Part shown: piece after piece, positions 17,723-24,741 of the stretch
How the letters are laid out: every line of letters starts with the position of its first letter
How positions within the stretch are numbered: the first letter of the stretch is position 1
DNA from: Sphingobium sp. TCM1
GTDB taxonomy: Bacteria; Pseudomonadota; Alphaproteobacteria; Sphingomonadales; Sphingomonadaceae
Length of the DNA: 64,000 bases
NCBI RefSeq assembly: GCF_001650725.1
Contig: NZ_LXVX01000039.1
Span: 249,131 to 313,130 of the forward strand
Direction of reading: 5' to 3'
Translations under genes and position numbers: made by a program
Notes under the pieces: model-generated
The model's input: only the letters and a program-made list of their open reading frames with translations
Told to the model about the DNA's origin: nothing
Database searches by the model: none

Positions 17723-18628
17723 ATGATGTCCGCCACCCTCTCCCCATCGCTCGTCGAACGCTGGCGCCAGCATCTGGCGCTCGACCGGCGGCGCTCCCTC
17801 CATACGGTGCGGGCCTATGTGGCGACGGCGGAGCGGCTGATCGCCTTTCTGGCGGAGCATCGCGGCGCGGCCGTCACCGCGGCGGCACTGGCCAGTCTCG
17901 ACCAGGCGGACCTGCGCGCCTTTCTGACCAGCCGGCGGATGGACGGGATCGGCAATCTGTCGGCGGCGCGCGAATTATCGGCAGTGCGTGGCTTCCTGAA
18001 ATTCATCGGCGGCCAGGACGCGAAGCTGCCGCAGCTCAAGGGACCGAGGGTCAAGCGCGGCCTGCCCCGCCCCATATCCCCCGACGAGGCGGTGGCGCTG
18101 GCCGCGGACATCGCCGAAACTGCCCGGGAAGGCTGGATCGGCGCGCGCGACTGGGCGGTGCTGCTGCTCCTCTATGGCGCGGGACTGCGCATCGGCGAGG
18201 CGATGGGCCTCAAGGGCGACATCCTGCCACTGGGCGAAACGCTGCGCGTCACCGGCAAGCGGGGCAAGACTCGGATCGTGCCGCTGCTGCCGCAGGTGGC
18301 CGAGGCGGTCTACGCCTATGTCGACGCCTGCCCCTATCGCATGGCCCGCGACGAGCCGCTGTTCCGGGGCGCGCGGGGCGGACCGCTGTCCCCCGCGCTG
18401 ATCCGGCGCGCGGTGCAGGGCGCACGCGGGCGACTGGGCCTGTCGGACCGGACTACGCCGCACGCGCTGCGCCACAGTTTCGCGACGCATCTGCTGGGTC
18501 GCGGCGCGGACCTGCGCAGCTTGCAAGAACTGCTGGGCCATGCCAGCCTGTCGTCCACGCAAATCTATACCCAGGTCGACGCCGCCCACCTGCTCGACAT
18601 CTATCGCAACGCCCATCCCAGGGCGTGA
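17723..18628 (+). CDS. xerC: Tyrosine recombinase XerC
   Basis: 301-residue tyrosine recombinase of the Xer type, which with XerD resolves chromosome dimers at dif. N-terminal SAM-like arm-binding domain (about 1-95). The catalytic domain has all active residues: GAGLRIGEAMGL (Arg I), the GKRGKTRIVPLLP beta-hairpin Lys, TPHALRHSFATHLL (His-x-x-Arg), LLGHASLSSTQIYTQV (His and nucleophile Tyr). Length and spacing match XerC rather than a phage integrase, and codon use is host-like. It ends convergently 5 bp from the stranded dedA end. It is a resident gene, not the prophage integrase. Confidence 0.92.
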   Translation: MMSATLSPSLVERWRQHLALDRRRSLHTVRAYVATAERLIAFLAEHRGAAVTAAALASLDQADLRAFLTSRRMDGIGNLSAARELSAVRGFLKFIGGQDAKLPQLKGPRVKRGLPRPISPDEAVALAADIAETAREGWIGARDWAVLLLLYGAGLRIGEAMGLKGDILPLGETLRVTGKRGKTRIVPLLPQVAEAVYAYVDACPYRMARDEPLFRGARGGPLSPALIRRAVQGARGRLGLSDRTTPHALRHSFATHLLGRGADLRSLQELLGHASLSSTQIYTQVDAAHLLDIYRNAHPRA

Positions 18629-18632
18629 TCGA

Positions 18633-18822
18633 TCAGCCCCTGGGCCGCCAGGTCGCCAGCCGCCAGAGATAGAGGATGATCGCGCCGACGACGCAGGCAG
18701 TCGCGGCCGGGCCGACATAGGCGTCGATCTCACGGAAGTTGCGGCCCAGGATGAACCCCGCATAGGCCAGGATGATGTTCCAGATCAGTGCGCCCCCGGC
18801 GGTCCAGAGCAGGAAGCAGGCA
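18633..18822 (-). pseudogene. Stranded C-terminal end of host dedA
   Basis: On the minus strand the bases from attL encode, in one open frame, a DedA tail beginning ACFLLWTAGGALIWN, continuing through ILAYAGFILGRNFREIDAY and ending LWRLATWRPRG at the TGA (18633-18635). There is no start codon. The N-terminal half is at 54,413-54,841 beyond the prophage. Joining the two at the ACG/CGT core gives a continuous frame (FQAR-ACFLLW), so this is the original 3' end of the gene, displaced by integration rather than decayed. It ends 5 bp from the convergent xerC stop. Confidence 0.85.
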
Positions 18823-18849
18823 CGTACGGTTGTAAAAGGAAATCCTAAC
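18811..18849. other. attL of the serine integrase
   Basis: Host half-site (GCAGGC side) and phage half-site (TACGGTTGTAAAAGG side) meet at core ACG, 18,822-18,824. The phage arm TGTAAAAGG is repeated in inverted orientation in attR (CCTTTTACA at 54,399-54,407), as expected for attP arms split by integration. Confidence 0.75.
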
Positions 18850-18871
18850 TCATTGCAGCTAGGGCACGTTT

Positions 18872-20482
18872 ATGACCGATCCGACACTAACGCGCAGTAA
18901 AAAGCCCGCATACATCTACGCCCGTTTCTCGTCCTTAGAGCAGGCTAAGGGCTTCTCGCTAGAACGCCAGCTCACTACTGCCCGGTCCTACATTGAAAGA
19001 AAGGGCTGGCAGCTTGCAGAAGAACTGGCGGACGAAGGACGCTCAGCGTTCAAGGGCAGCAACCGCGATGAGGGCGCAGCTCTATTCGAATTTGAAAGCC
19101 GCGCCCGTTCAGGTCATTTCAAAAATGGCGCTGTCCTTGTCGTAGAAAGCATCGACCGACTCAGCCGTCAGGGTCCGAAAGCTGCTGCTCAACTCATATG
19201 GTCGCTCAACGAGAACGGCGTCGATGTTGCGAGCTACCACGATGACCAAGTTTATCGCGCTGGCTCCGGCGACATGCTGGAGATTTTCGGCCTCATCATC
19301 AAAGCGTCGTTGGCGCACGAGGAAAGCGACAAGAAGTCCAAGCGCGCAAAAGCGAGTTGGGAAAAGAAATACGGCGACATAGAGGCAGGATCGAAGAAGG
19401 CCATCACCAAGCAGGTGCCAGCTTGGCTGACCGTCACAGCCGATAACGACATCATCGAGAACCCTGCCCGCGTGAAAGTCGTGCGCGAGATTTTCGAATG
19501 GTATGTCGAGGGCATCGGTCTTCACACCATCATGAAGCGCCTCAACGAGCGAGGTGAACCAGCTTTTTCAGGTCGGGAAACATCGAAGGGCTGGAGCAAA
19601 AGCGCAATCAATCATGTGCTGTCCAATCGCGCAGTGCTTGGTGAGTTCGCGACACAACAGGGCAAGCATATTCCGGTCGTCTACTATCCACAGGTAGTCA
19701 GCCGCGACCTGTTCAACCGCGCCGAAGCCATGCGCGCCACCAAAACGCGAACAGGTGGATCATCCAAATATCAGGGCAACAACCTGTTCGCAGGAATAGC
19801 CAAGTGCGAGGTTTGCGATGGACCAATGGGCTTTGTCAGGGATGGAGGCATATCGCGCTACACAACCGCATCAGGCGAACAGAGGGTCTATAAGAGCAAG
19901 GGCCACAACTACCTGATTTGTGATGCAGCCCGGCGTGGCTTTGGATGCGACAACAAAGTCCACGCTCCATACGCGACCTTAGAAGCTGCCACGCTACAGC
20001 AATTGCTATGGGCCACGATTGATGACGAGGAAGCTCAAGCCGATCCGAAGGCCGATGCGCTTCGCTCCAAGCTGGATGCCGTGCTGCATAGCATCGACCT
20101 CAAAAATCAGCAGATCAGCAATATCATCGACAGCATGGCCGAAGCCCCAAGCAAAGCGATGGCTGCAAGGGTTGCTGCTTTGGAAGCCGAAACAGACGCT
20201 CTAGGCGCTGAGTGCGATGAATTGCAGAAGGCACTCGCCGTCCAAACATCCGCACCGAGCCTCAGAGATGACATTGCTCAGTTGCGCGACCTAACCGAGT
20301 TGATGAACAGCGAGGATGAAGACGTTCGTCGGGCTGCTCGACTACGCACCAACGCATCACTCAAGCGCGTCATCGACCACATGACTATCGACCGCGCCGC
20401 TAATGTGACTGTCATGTCGATGGACGTAGGTGTTTGGCAGTTCGACAAGCTGGGCAATCGGATCGGCGGGCAAGCCCTATAA
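18872..20482 (+). CDS. Large serine recombinase (phage integrase)
   Basis: 536-residue large serine integrase joining attP and attB through a covalent Ser-DNA intermediate. The resolvase domain (about 12-155) opens YIYARFSSLEQAKGFSLERQ, with the catalytic Ser in the RFSS motif, and continues through VESIDRLSRQG. A recombinase domain follows (about 180-300, ENPARVKVVREIFEWYVEG), then a zinc-ribbon-like region (CEVCDGPMGF ... CDAARRGFGCD) and a coiled coil (about 400-460). The gene starts 47 bp from the attL core, the usual position for an integrase. No recombination directionality factor was identified. Codon use is phage-like, not host-like. Confidence 0.93.
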   Translation: MTDPTLTRSKKPAYIYARFSSLEQAKGFSLERQLTTARSYIERKGWQLAEELADEGRSAFKGSNRDEGAALFEFESRARSGHFKNGAVLVVESIDRLSRQGPKAAAQLIWSLNENGVDVASYHDDQVYRAGSGDMLEIFGLIIKASLAHEESDKKSKRAKASWEKKYGDIEAGSKKAITKQVPAWLTVTADNDIIENPARVKVVREIFEWYVEGIGLHTIMKRLNERGEPAFSGRETSKGWSKSAINHVLSNRAVLGEFATQQGKHIPVVYYPQVVSRDLFNRAEAMRATKTRTGGSSKYQGNNLFAGIAKCEVCDGPMGFVRDGGISRYTTASGEQRVYKSKGHNYLICDAARRGFGCDNKVHAPYATLEAATLQQLLWATIDDEEAQADPKADALRSKLDAVLHSIDLKNQQISNIIDSMAEAPSKAMAARVAALEAETDALGAECDELQKALAVQTSAPSLRDDIAQLRDLTELMNSEDEDVRRAARLRTNASLKRVIDHMTIDRAANVTVMSMDVGVWQFDKLGNRIGGQAL

Positions 20483-20510
20483 GCCCCTGCCCTGCTTCCA
20501 GATAAAAGAA

Positions 20511-20545
20511 CGCCCCAGCGTTGCTGCCGGGGCGACTTTGCTTTC
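20511..20545. terminator. Terminator between integrase and the 59-residue gene
   Basis: Stem CGCCCC (20511-20516) with GGGGCG (20529-20534). T-rich runs follow in both directions (ACTTTGCTTT on plus, TTCTTTTATC on minus), so it can serve both convergent genes. Confidence 0.55.
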
Positions 20546-20565
20546 CTGAGGCGTCTGAGGGCAAG

Positions 20566-20745
20566 CTAGATGCGAGGCATCTGGTATATCTCATTATCGA
20601 TGTGGAAGTTGTAGTGATGCGCTTTCTGCTCAACATAGATGCGCTGGTCGTTGAATGTGAAAGCAAACTCTGGTTCTGCGAACTCGGGGTTGGCAGTGAT
20701 AGTAGCGTCTACGAAATCGGCAAGTGCTGCTAGATCGACATTCAT
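20566..20745 (-). CDS. Small phage protein, 59 residues, unknown
   Basis: Short open frame starting MNVDLAALADFVDATITANP and ending NEIYQMPRI, with GGAAAGGA about 10 nt before the ATG. Acidic and probably soluble; no family recognised. Coding is supported by the ribosome site, a conserved upstream element shared with the gene at 21997-22398, and the terminator placed right after it. It could be an early regulator or the integrase directionality factor, given its size and place, but nothing in the sequence shows that. Confidence 0.5.
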   Translation of the reverse strand: MNVDLAALADFVDATITANPEFAEPEFAFTFNDQRIYVEQKAHHYNFHIDNEIYQMPRI

Positions 20746-20770
20746 CGCTGGTTCCTTTCCCCAGCTTATT

Positions 20771-20797
20771 GTTGTCTCCTAACCACCGCGTCATCCA
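20771..20797 (-). promoter_or_regulatory. Conserved early element, copy 1
   Basis: Plus-strand text GTTGTCTCCT-A-ACCA, five variable bases, TCATCCA. The same block with one change recurs at 22447-22473. Both copies lie 26-49 bp upstream of minus-strand phage genes. Copy 1 also overlaps the first of two CCTAACCAC direct repeats (20778-20786 and 20826-20834). Confidence 0.5.
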
Positions 20798-20903
20798 GAA
20801 AGTGACACCACAAAAACTCTTATGACCTAACCACTTCTTTGGTTGATTTCCGCTCTGACTGATGTTTGCTGTTCTGGTGCCGTAACATCAAGGAGAATGG
20901 CAC

Positions 20904-21263
20904 ATGGAATGGTTGAAGGTCTTCACACCTGAGGCAGCGCAACAGCTAGCCACGAACTGGATCGAACAGCAGCCCTTGAAGGGGACAGCACAAGAGCGAG
21001 ACTATCAGCCGGTATGTAAGCTTTTCCTGCCGTGGTCGGCTGCTACATGGCTGGTCAGCGAAATGTCGGATGATGGGTTGTGCTTTGGCCTATGTGACAT
21101 CGGCTTTGGATCGCCGGAACTAGGCTACTTCTCGATGGACGAGGTATATTCGGTCAAGGGACCGGGTGGTCTGCGCGTTGAGCAAGACCTGCATTTCAAG
21201 CCGAACAAGACGCTTGCCGAGTATGCCTCAGAAGCTCGCCAGAAAGGCCGCATCAGCGTCTAG
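20904..21263 (+). CDS. DUF2958 domain protein
   Basis: 119-residue protein matching the DUF2958 family: KLFLPWSAATWLVSEM, then GLCFGLCDIGFGSPELGYFSMDEV are the family landmarks (about 38-90). Members are common on plasmids, phages and ICEs, and no activity is established. AAGGAG lies upstream of the ATG inside the loop of a GTGCC/GGCAC hairpin. It is divergent from the 59-residue gene across 158 bp that hold the repeat elements, which suggests co-regulation. An AATAAATA-like box (GGATAAATAAAAGG) follows the stop. Confidence 0.75.
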   Translation: MEWLKVFTPEAAQQLATNWIEQQPLKGTAQERDYQPVCKLFLPWSAATWLVSEMSDDGLCFGLCDIGFGSPELGYFSMDEVYSVKGPGGLRVEQDLHFKPNKTLAEYASEARQKGRISV

Positions 21264-21328
21264 GGATAAATAAAAGGAAGACAGAGAGCCGCTGCGTAAT
21301 TGGTCTTTTGTTTTCTCCTTATACTGGG

Positions 21329-21357
21329 AAAGCCCTCCACTACGTGTGGAGGGCTTT
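21329..21357. terminator. Bidirectional terminator
   Basis: Strong hairpin AAAGCCCTCCAC / GTGGAGGGCTTT between convergent genes, followed by CTTTAT on the plus strand. Fourteen bases of it recur at 48,039-48,052. Confidence 0.7.
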
Positions 21358-21366
21358 CTTTATGCC

Positions 21367-21891
21367 TTACTTCCCAGGCCGCTTATATGCGAGCGCAGCA
21401 TCGATCGCTGCCTTCTCCACACCCTCGTCCGCTAGTTGCTTACGGATTTCAGCATCCGTCTTGCCACCGCGACGGAAGCCGCCAACGCGGATATTCAGAC
21501 GGCTCGCTTCGCTGACATTGCGCTTGGCACGTGGCGCGGCGCTGGTCGCTGCTGGCGCAGCGGCACTGGCAGTGAACACGATGTCGAACTCACCTGCATT
21601 AACTGCATCGATCAGTGCAGTCAGGAATGCTTCGAACTGGCTTTCGGGAATGTAATTGACCGTGGCTTTGTTGATGGTCAGGTCAACGCCTTTGACACCT
21701 ACCTTGAACTCCACAACGCCGTTTTTAACCGTGTAGAGTTTTGGTCCGCGCACTGCGCCATTGGTGGTAAACTGAGCGCGAGCAGCTTCAAGACGACCGA
21801 CAAGCCGTGAACGGTCCTTGGTGACATCGTATGGCCTGGCCTCAAACTCGGACTTCAAGCTGTTGTCGATGAACTTGCTCAGGTCAACCAT
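21367..21891 (-). CDS. Phage protein with basic C-terminal extension, paralog of the 21997 gene
   Basis: 174-residue protein of unknown function. The core (about 55-100) reads LYTVKNGVVEFKVGVKGVDLTINKATV and then IPESQFEAFLTALIDAVNAGEFD. This parallels the neighbouring gene (WFVLGQKEVALTLRVNNKPIKL, then VPVEQFEAAMNHFRAEVEKGNFN), so the two are paralogs. A low-complexity Ala/Pro linker leads to an Arg/Lys-rich helical tail with RRGGKTDAEIRKQLADEGV, reminiscent of a small DNA-binding helix bundle. The ribosome site GAGGAG lies inside a hairpin (21892-21916). An early nucleic-acid-binding role is a guess. Confidence 0.6.
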   Translation of the reverse strand: MVDLSKFIDNSLKSEFEARPYDVTKDRSRLVGRLEAARAQFTTNGAVRGPKLYTVKNGVVEFKVGVKGVDLTINKATVNYIPESQFEAFLTALIDAVNAGEFDIVFTASAAAPAATSAAPRAKRNVSEASRLNIRVGGFRRGGKTDAEIRKQLADEGVEKAAIDAALAYKRPGK

Positions 21892-21915
21892 ACGCCACTC
21901 CTCTATCTAGTGGCG
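21890..21915 (-). promoter_or_regulatory. Leader hairpin holding the ribosome site
   Basis: Minus-strand leader folds as GCGCCACT / AGTGGCGT around AGATAGAGG, with GAGGAG at the loop and 3' arm and the ATG immediately after. Confidence 0.45.
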
Positions 21916-21950
21916 CACTACCTGTCCTAGCTTGATCAGCAAATCAACAA

Positions 21951-21976
21951 GAAAGGTGGCACAGTGGCCACCTTTC
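21951..21976 (-). terminator. Terminator after the 21997 gene
   Basis: Perfect 9-bp stem AAAGGTGGC/GCCACCTTT downstream of the minus-strand gene, followed on that strand by CTTGTTGATTT. Confidence 0.5.
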
Positions 21977-21996
21977 GAAGTTTGTGCGTTAGTGAC

Positions 21997-22398
21997 TTAC
22001 TTGGTGGCGGTCTTCTTCGCGGCCCTCGTGCTGCGTAGCTTTTCGCGCCGGGTAGCAATGCCCTTATCGGCTTCCTCAAGCTGCGCGTTGAAGTTGCCCT
22101 TCTCAACCTCGGCCCTGAAGTGGTTCATCGCAGCCTCAAACTGCTCGACCGGGACGACGACCTTTGTCTCGTCACCGATAAGCTTGATAGGCTTATTGTT
22201 GACCCGCAGCGTGAGCGCCACCTCCTTCTGACCTAGCACAAACCAGCGCCGACCATCTTCCTTGGGATTGCTGAACAGCTTGATCTGCTTGGCTATGCCG
22301 TCGATCAAAATCGACTTAGCGGTGCGCCCTTGCTCCGCGGTTGCAAATTCCGCCGACTTGCTAGCGGGCTTGATCATCGAGGGGTTAAAAGCGGTCAT
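21997..22398 (-). CDS. Phage protein with Lys/Arg-rich tail, paralog of the 21367 gene
   Basis: 133-residue protein starting MTAFNPSMIKPASK (GGAG 9 nt upstream; a TTG start nine codons earlier is possible). The middle third shares pattern and order with the 21367 gene, including the VEQFEAAMNHF helix. The end RREKLRSTRAAKKTATK is strongly basic, as in nucleoid- or DNA-coating proteins. No family recognised. The conserved early element copy 2 lies 49 bp upstream, indicating that this gene and the 59-residue gene share control. Confidence 0.6.
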   Translation of the reverse strand: MTAFNPSMIKPASKSAEFATAEQGRTAKSILIDGIAKQIKLFSNPKEDGRRWFVLGQKEVALTLRVNNKPIKLIGDETKVVVPVEQFEAAMNHFRAEVEKGNFNAQLEEADKGIATRREKLRSTRAAKKTATK

Positions 22399-22446
22399 GT
22401 GTGTAACTCCGATCTGTGTAAGCAACAGCGCCTACTTCAATCGTAT

Positions 22447-22473
22447 GTTGTCTCCTGACCAGATAATCATCCA
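22447..22473 (-). promoter_or_regulatory. Conserved early element, copy 2
   Basis: GTTGTCTCCT-G-ACCA, five variable bases, TCATCCA: same as 20771-20797 except one transition and the variable bases. Confidence 0.5.
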
Positions 22474-22544
22474 CTCTTTGGCGTTGACTAATAGGAATTC
22501 TGGTTGGCGCGATAACTATGGAGAGAGCACACTTAGGAAAGACC

Positions 22545-22838
22545 ATGCCAAACGCACCACAGAACTTCTCGCATGGCGGCAAGAAGGTGAAGCCGGTGAG
22601 AGCCGAGCAATATGTCTATGACCACAACTGGCGGAAGGTAAGAGCCCGACGACTTGCCGAAGAGCCGTTATGCCGAACCTGTCAAGCGAACGGATACGTG
22701 ACGCCAGCAACACAGGTGGATCACATCACACCGAGGGCAGACGGCGGCAAGGACGAGTACGAGAATACGCAAAGCCTATGCGGTCCATGTCACGCAGCAA
22801 AGACAGCCGAAGAGAACCGCAGACGTTTCAGCTTATAG
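22545..22838 (+). CDS. HNH endonuclease (packaging-associated)
   Basis: 97-residue HNH nuclease. Core: the zinc-binding CRTCQANGYVTPATQVDHITPRADGG, then NTQSLCGPCHAAKTAEEN, i.e. C-x2-C ... DH ... N ... C-x2-C, with DH as the catalytic pair. Small HNH proteins beside terS/terL are required for DNA packaging in HK97-like cos phages; the same role is likely here although two antisense genes intervene before terS. ATG at 22545 has TAGGAAAG upstream; the earlier ATG (22518) has no ribosome site. Confidence 0.88.
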   Translation: MPNAPQNFSHGGKKVKPVRAEQYVYDHNWRKVRARRLAEEPLCRTCQANGYVTPATQVDHITPRADGGKDEYENTQSLCGPCHAAKTAEENRRRFSL

Positions 22839-22985
22839 ATTGATCCTGATACCAAGCAGGTCATTCTCATAAACAAGGTCGCTATCATGCAATGCCTGCT
22901 GCACCATCATGATGTTGCCCACTACTTGTGGACCTAAAGCGATAACGAGAAACAGACAGAGACAAATACGCTGGAGCTTTGACAT
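22833..22985 (-). CDS. Possible small membrane/secreted protein, 50 residues
   Basis: Short frame starting MSKLQRICLCLFLVIALGP, a good signal-anchor, then a polar tail ending LLGIRINL. GTGGAG precedes the ATG. It overlaps the HNH stop by 6 bp on the opposite strand. It may belong with the two secreted-protein genes downstream on the same strand. Length makes the coding call weak. Confidence 0.35.
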   Translation of the reverse strand: MSKLQRICLCLFLVIALGPQVVGNIMMVQQALHDSDLVYENDLLGIRINL

Positions 22986-23085
22986 TGCGAACTCCACAGA
23001 CATTGAAGAAGTCAACTACTTAATGTCTGCCAGCAGTTCGCGTCTACCAAAGACTTGACATGGAGAGAATGTCTGGGTCGCACCC

Positions 23086-23122
23086 TGCCCGATGCAGCAG
23101 GCTTGAGGGGGGCATTTTTTTT
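23086..23122 (+). terminator. Terminator after the HNH gene region
   Basis: TGCCC/GGGCA stem followed by eight T residues (23115-23122) on the plus strand. It would stop plus-strand transcripts before they enter the antisense secreted-protein genes. Confidence 0.5.
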
Positions 23123-23201
23123 AGAGACTAAAGAACTATAGTAACAACACCCCAGCTAAAAAGACGCGTGTGCGAATTAAACAGTCCGGGCTCTGATGCG
23201 G

Positions 23202-23756
23202 CTACCCAGTTCTGAAATACTCATCCATAACTTGATCATTATGGAACGTCCATGGTAGTTCAGATGGATCGATTGCCTTGACGTTTTTTAAGTAGATCTC
23301 GAGGACACGTGGATCGTCAAATACAGATTGGTCCCCTCGAACAAGTGGCCCTAACGATCCCTGCCTTGCTAACTCAACTACCTCGGCAAACAATTGATCA
23401 CATTTCAGGTGACAAGCTCGATTCTCACGGATGCCTTCTGTACCTAAGTTATAAATCCTCACGCCATATGACTGGAACAGCAGGTATTTGATCGGCGCTC
23501 CCTTCTCGGTCTTTGCGCTAGCGAACACACCGATAGTTTCTAACGCCACTTCACCGCCTTTAATCCAGATGTTTTCTGCAAGCTCTTTAGCGCACCCTCG
23601 GTTGCAAGTAGTGTAGTTGGTGAGGCTTTGCCGGAGATTTGACACTTGCTCCCTCTTCCATTTCTCAATAGCGGTTTCGTTCTCTAAAGCTTGAGCAGCA
23701 CCGGCCGGATACATAAAGCTTCCGGCGAACAGCAGCGCGACTGTCAAGAGCCTCAT
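23202..23756 (-). CDS. Secreted cysteine-containing protein, lysogenic cargo
   Basis: 184-residue protein with a clear signal peptide (about 1-20, MRLLTVALLFAGSFMYPAGA). The mature part is helical and contains two Cys pairs, TTCNRGCAKEL and RACHLKCDQLF, both C-x3-C; this spacing resembles helix-hairpin disulfide proteins. No family recognised. It lies antisense to the packaging operon and 4 bp from another secreted-protein gene, the arrangement of a prophage moron expressed in the lysogen. The job may be in the envelope, for example against superinfection, but that is inference. Confidence 0.65.
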   Translation of the reverse strand: MRLLTVALLFAGSFMYPAGAAQALENETAIEKWKREQVSNLRQSLTNYTTCNRGCAKELAENIWIKGGEVALETIGVFASAKTEKGAPIKYLLFQSYGVRIYNLGTEGIRENRACHLKCDQLFAEVVELARQGSLGPLVRGDQSVFDDPRVLEIYLKNVKAIDPSELPWTFHNDQVMDEYFRTG

Positions 23757-23760
23757 AGAC

Positions 23761-24171
23761 TTACTCCGACTCAGACAGGTTGTTACGGTATGTCACGCAG
23801 ATTTTCGCCACACGCGTTCTGTTGTGCTTCCAGTTTTTTCCTATGCGGCACACATTCTTTGTCAGGGGCGCGTCGTTGACTGTGAAGGGACCTGACCAGC
23901 CTGACCAGCCTCTAGCTGGTGTTACGCCATCCTCTTCAAACAATAGCGTTTCTACCTCGTCATCCGAGAATTGCGCGATCGTTGGTAATTGGACGCAAGT
24001 CGCTGCACAAGTGGCTCTGTTTCCCATTGGGCCATCACAAGGCGGGTTGTCCGTGCGCGCGTAAACTGAATTGCCGAGCACTACCGTTCCGCAAGTTCGC
24101 TTAACGTCCTGAGCGCTAGCAGCCACTCCCAACGACGCTACTATCCAAACCAACGCTGACCGTATCAACAT
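23761..24171 (-). CDS. Secreted Cys-rich protein, lysogenic cargo
   Basis: 136-residue protein with signal peptide (about 1-20, ending ASAQD) and five to six Cys in the mature part (RTCGTVV, PPCDGPMGNRATCAATCVQL, NVCRIG, KICVTY), which suggests disulfide bonding in the periplasm. AAGGAG is placed 7 nt before the ATG. Only 4 bp separate it from the following secreted-protein gene, so they form a two-gene operon transcribed against terS/terL. No family recognised; an envelope role is inferred from the signal sequences. Confidence 0.65.
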   Translation of the reverse strand: MLIRSALVWIVASLGVAASAQDVKRTCGTVVLGNSVYARTDNPPCDGPMGNRATCAATCVQLPTIAQFSDDEVETLLFEEDGVTPARGWSGWSGPFTVNDAPLTKNVCRIGKNWKHNRTRVAKICVTYRNNLSESE

Positions 24172-24309
24172 GATTATCTCCTTTTAAAGACGACAAAAGA
24201 TGCTGACCCGAGTTTTTTTCAGAACGTAGATACCACGATCCATCATGTTCACGAATGATATTTTTCTAGAAGCTGACATGGACTTACGCCGGTAGCTAAG
24301 CCCGACGCC

Positions 24310-24341
24310 GCGCTGATTGCAATAAATAACTAAATGCAGCG
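24310..24341 (+). promoter_or_regulatory. AATAAATA box and start-codon hairpin of terS
   Basis: AATAAATA at 24321-24328 lies in the loop of a GCGCTG/CAGCG hairpin. The terS ATG (24334-24336) is at the 3' end of the loop. No separate ribosome site is visible. Confidence 0.5.
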
Positions 24342-24741
24342 TGGGCCTAAAAAGAAATCCATAGAAGAGAAAAAGGCGGTCGGTTCCTATCGTCCCTGTC
24401 GTGACGATCCCACCATTCTGATCCCGAGGGTCTCAGAGCCTCCGGTCATGCCGGACTATCTGAGTGATGCCGCGAAGGCCATCTGGTTCGAAGAACTGGA
24501 GCGGGTCACGCAAAGCGGAACGTCGGTCCTCGATAGCAGCATGTTTGCTGACTACTGCTGTCTCGCAGCCATTGTCCGTGCGGCGTTCAAGGCAGGCGAA
24601 GTGCCCAAGGGCAATCAGCTTGTCGAACTCAGGAAGCAGCGTGAACTCCTAGGCATCGGCGGCGCCCCATCGCGAGCGCAGCGCGGCACGAAAGGCCAGG
24701 CCGAACCCAACAATCCATTTGCGGACCTTGCCGGTGGCTGA
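24334..24741 (+). CDS. terS: Terminase small subunit (P27 family)
   Basis: 135-residue DNA-recognition subunit of the packaging motor. P27-type layout: a basic Gly-Pro start (MQRGPKKKS), PVMPDYLSDAAKAIWFEELERV, SSMFADYCCLAAIVRAAF, and the C-terminal part with LRKQRELLGIGGAPSRAQR. It binds the packaging initiation site and hands DNA to TerL. Its TGA overlaps the terL ATG (TGATG), indicating translational coupling. The leader has the phage AATAAATA box and hairpin. Confidence 0.9.
   Translation: MQRGPKKKSIEEKKAVGSYRPCRDDPTILIPRVSEPPVMPDYLSDAAKAIWFEELERVTQSGTSVLDSSMFADYCCLAAIVRAAFKAGEVPKGNQLVELRKQRELLGIGGAPSRAQRGTKGQAEPNNPFADLAGG

Noticed and set aside
17723..18628. Tyrosine recombinase as the prophage integrase
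   Set aside because: It is outside attL, has host codon use and XerC features; the serine recombinase inside attL explains integration.
18824..18829. GTACGG as the att core
   Set aside because: Shared by attL and attR, but it would rebuild dedA out of frame and give a less symmetric attP; the ACG alignment satisfies both.
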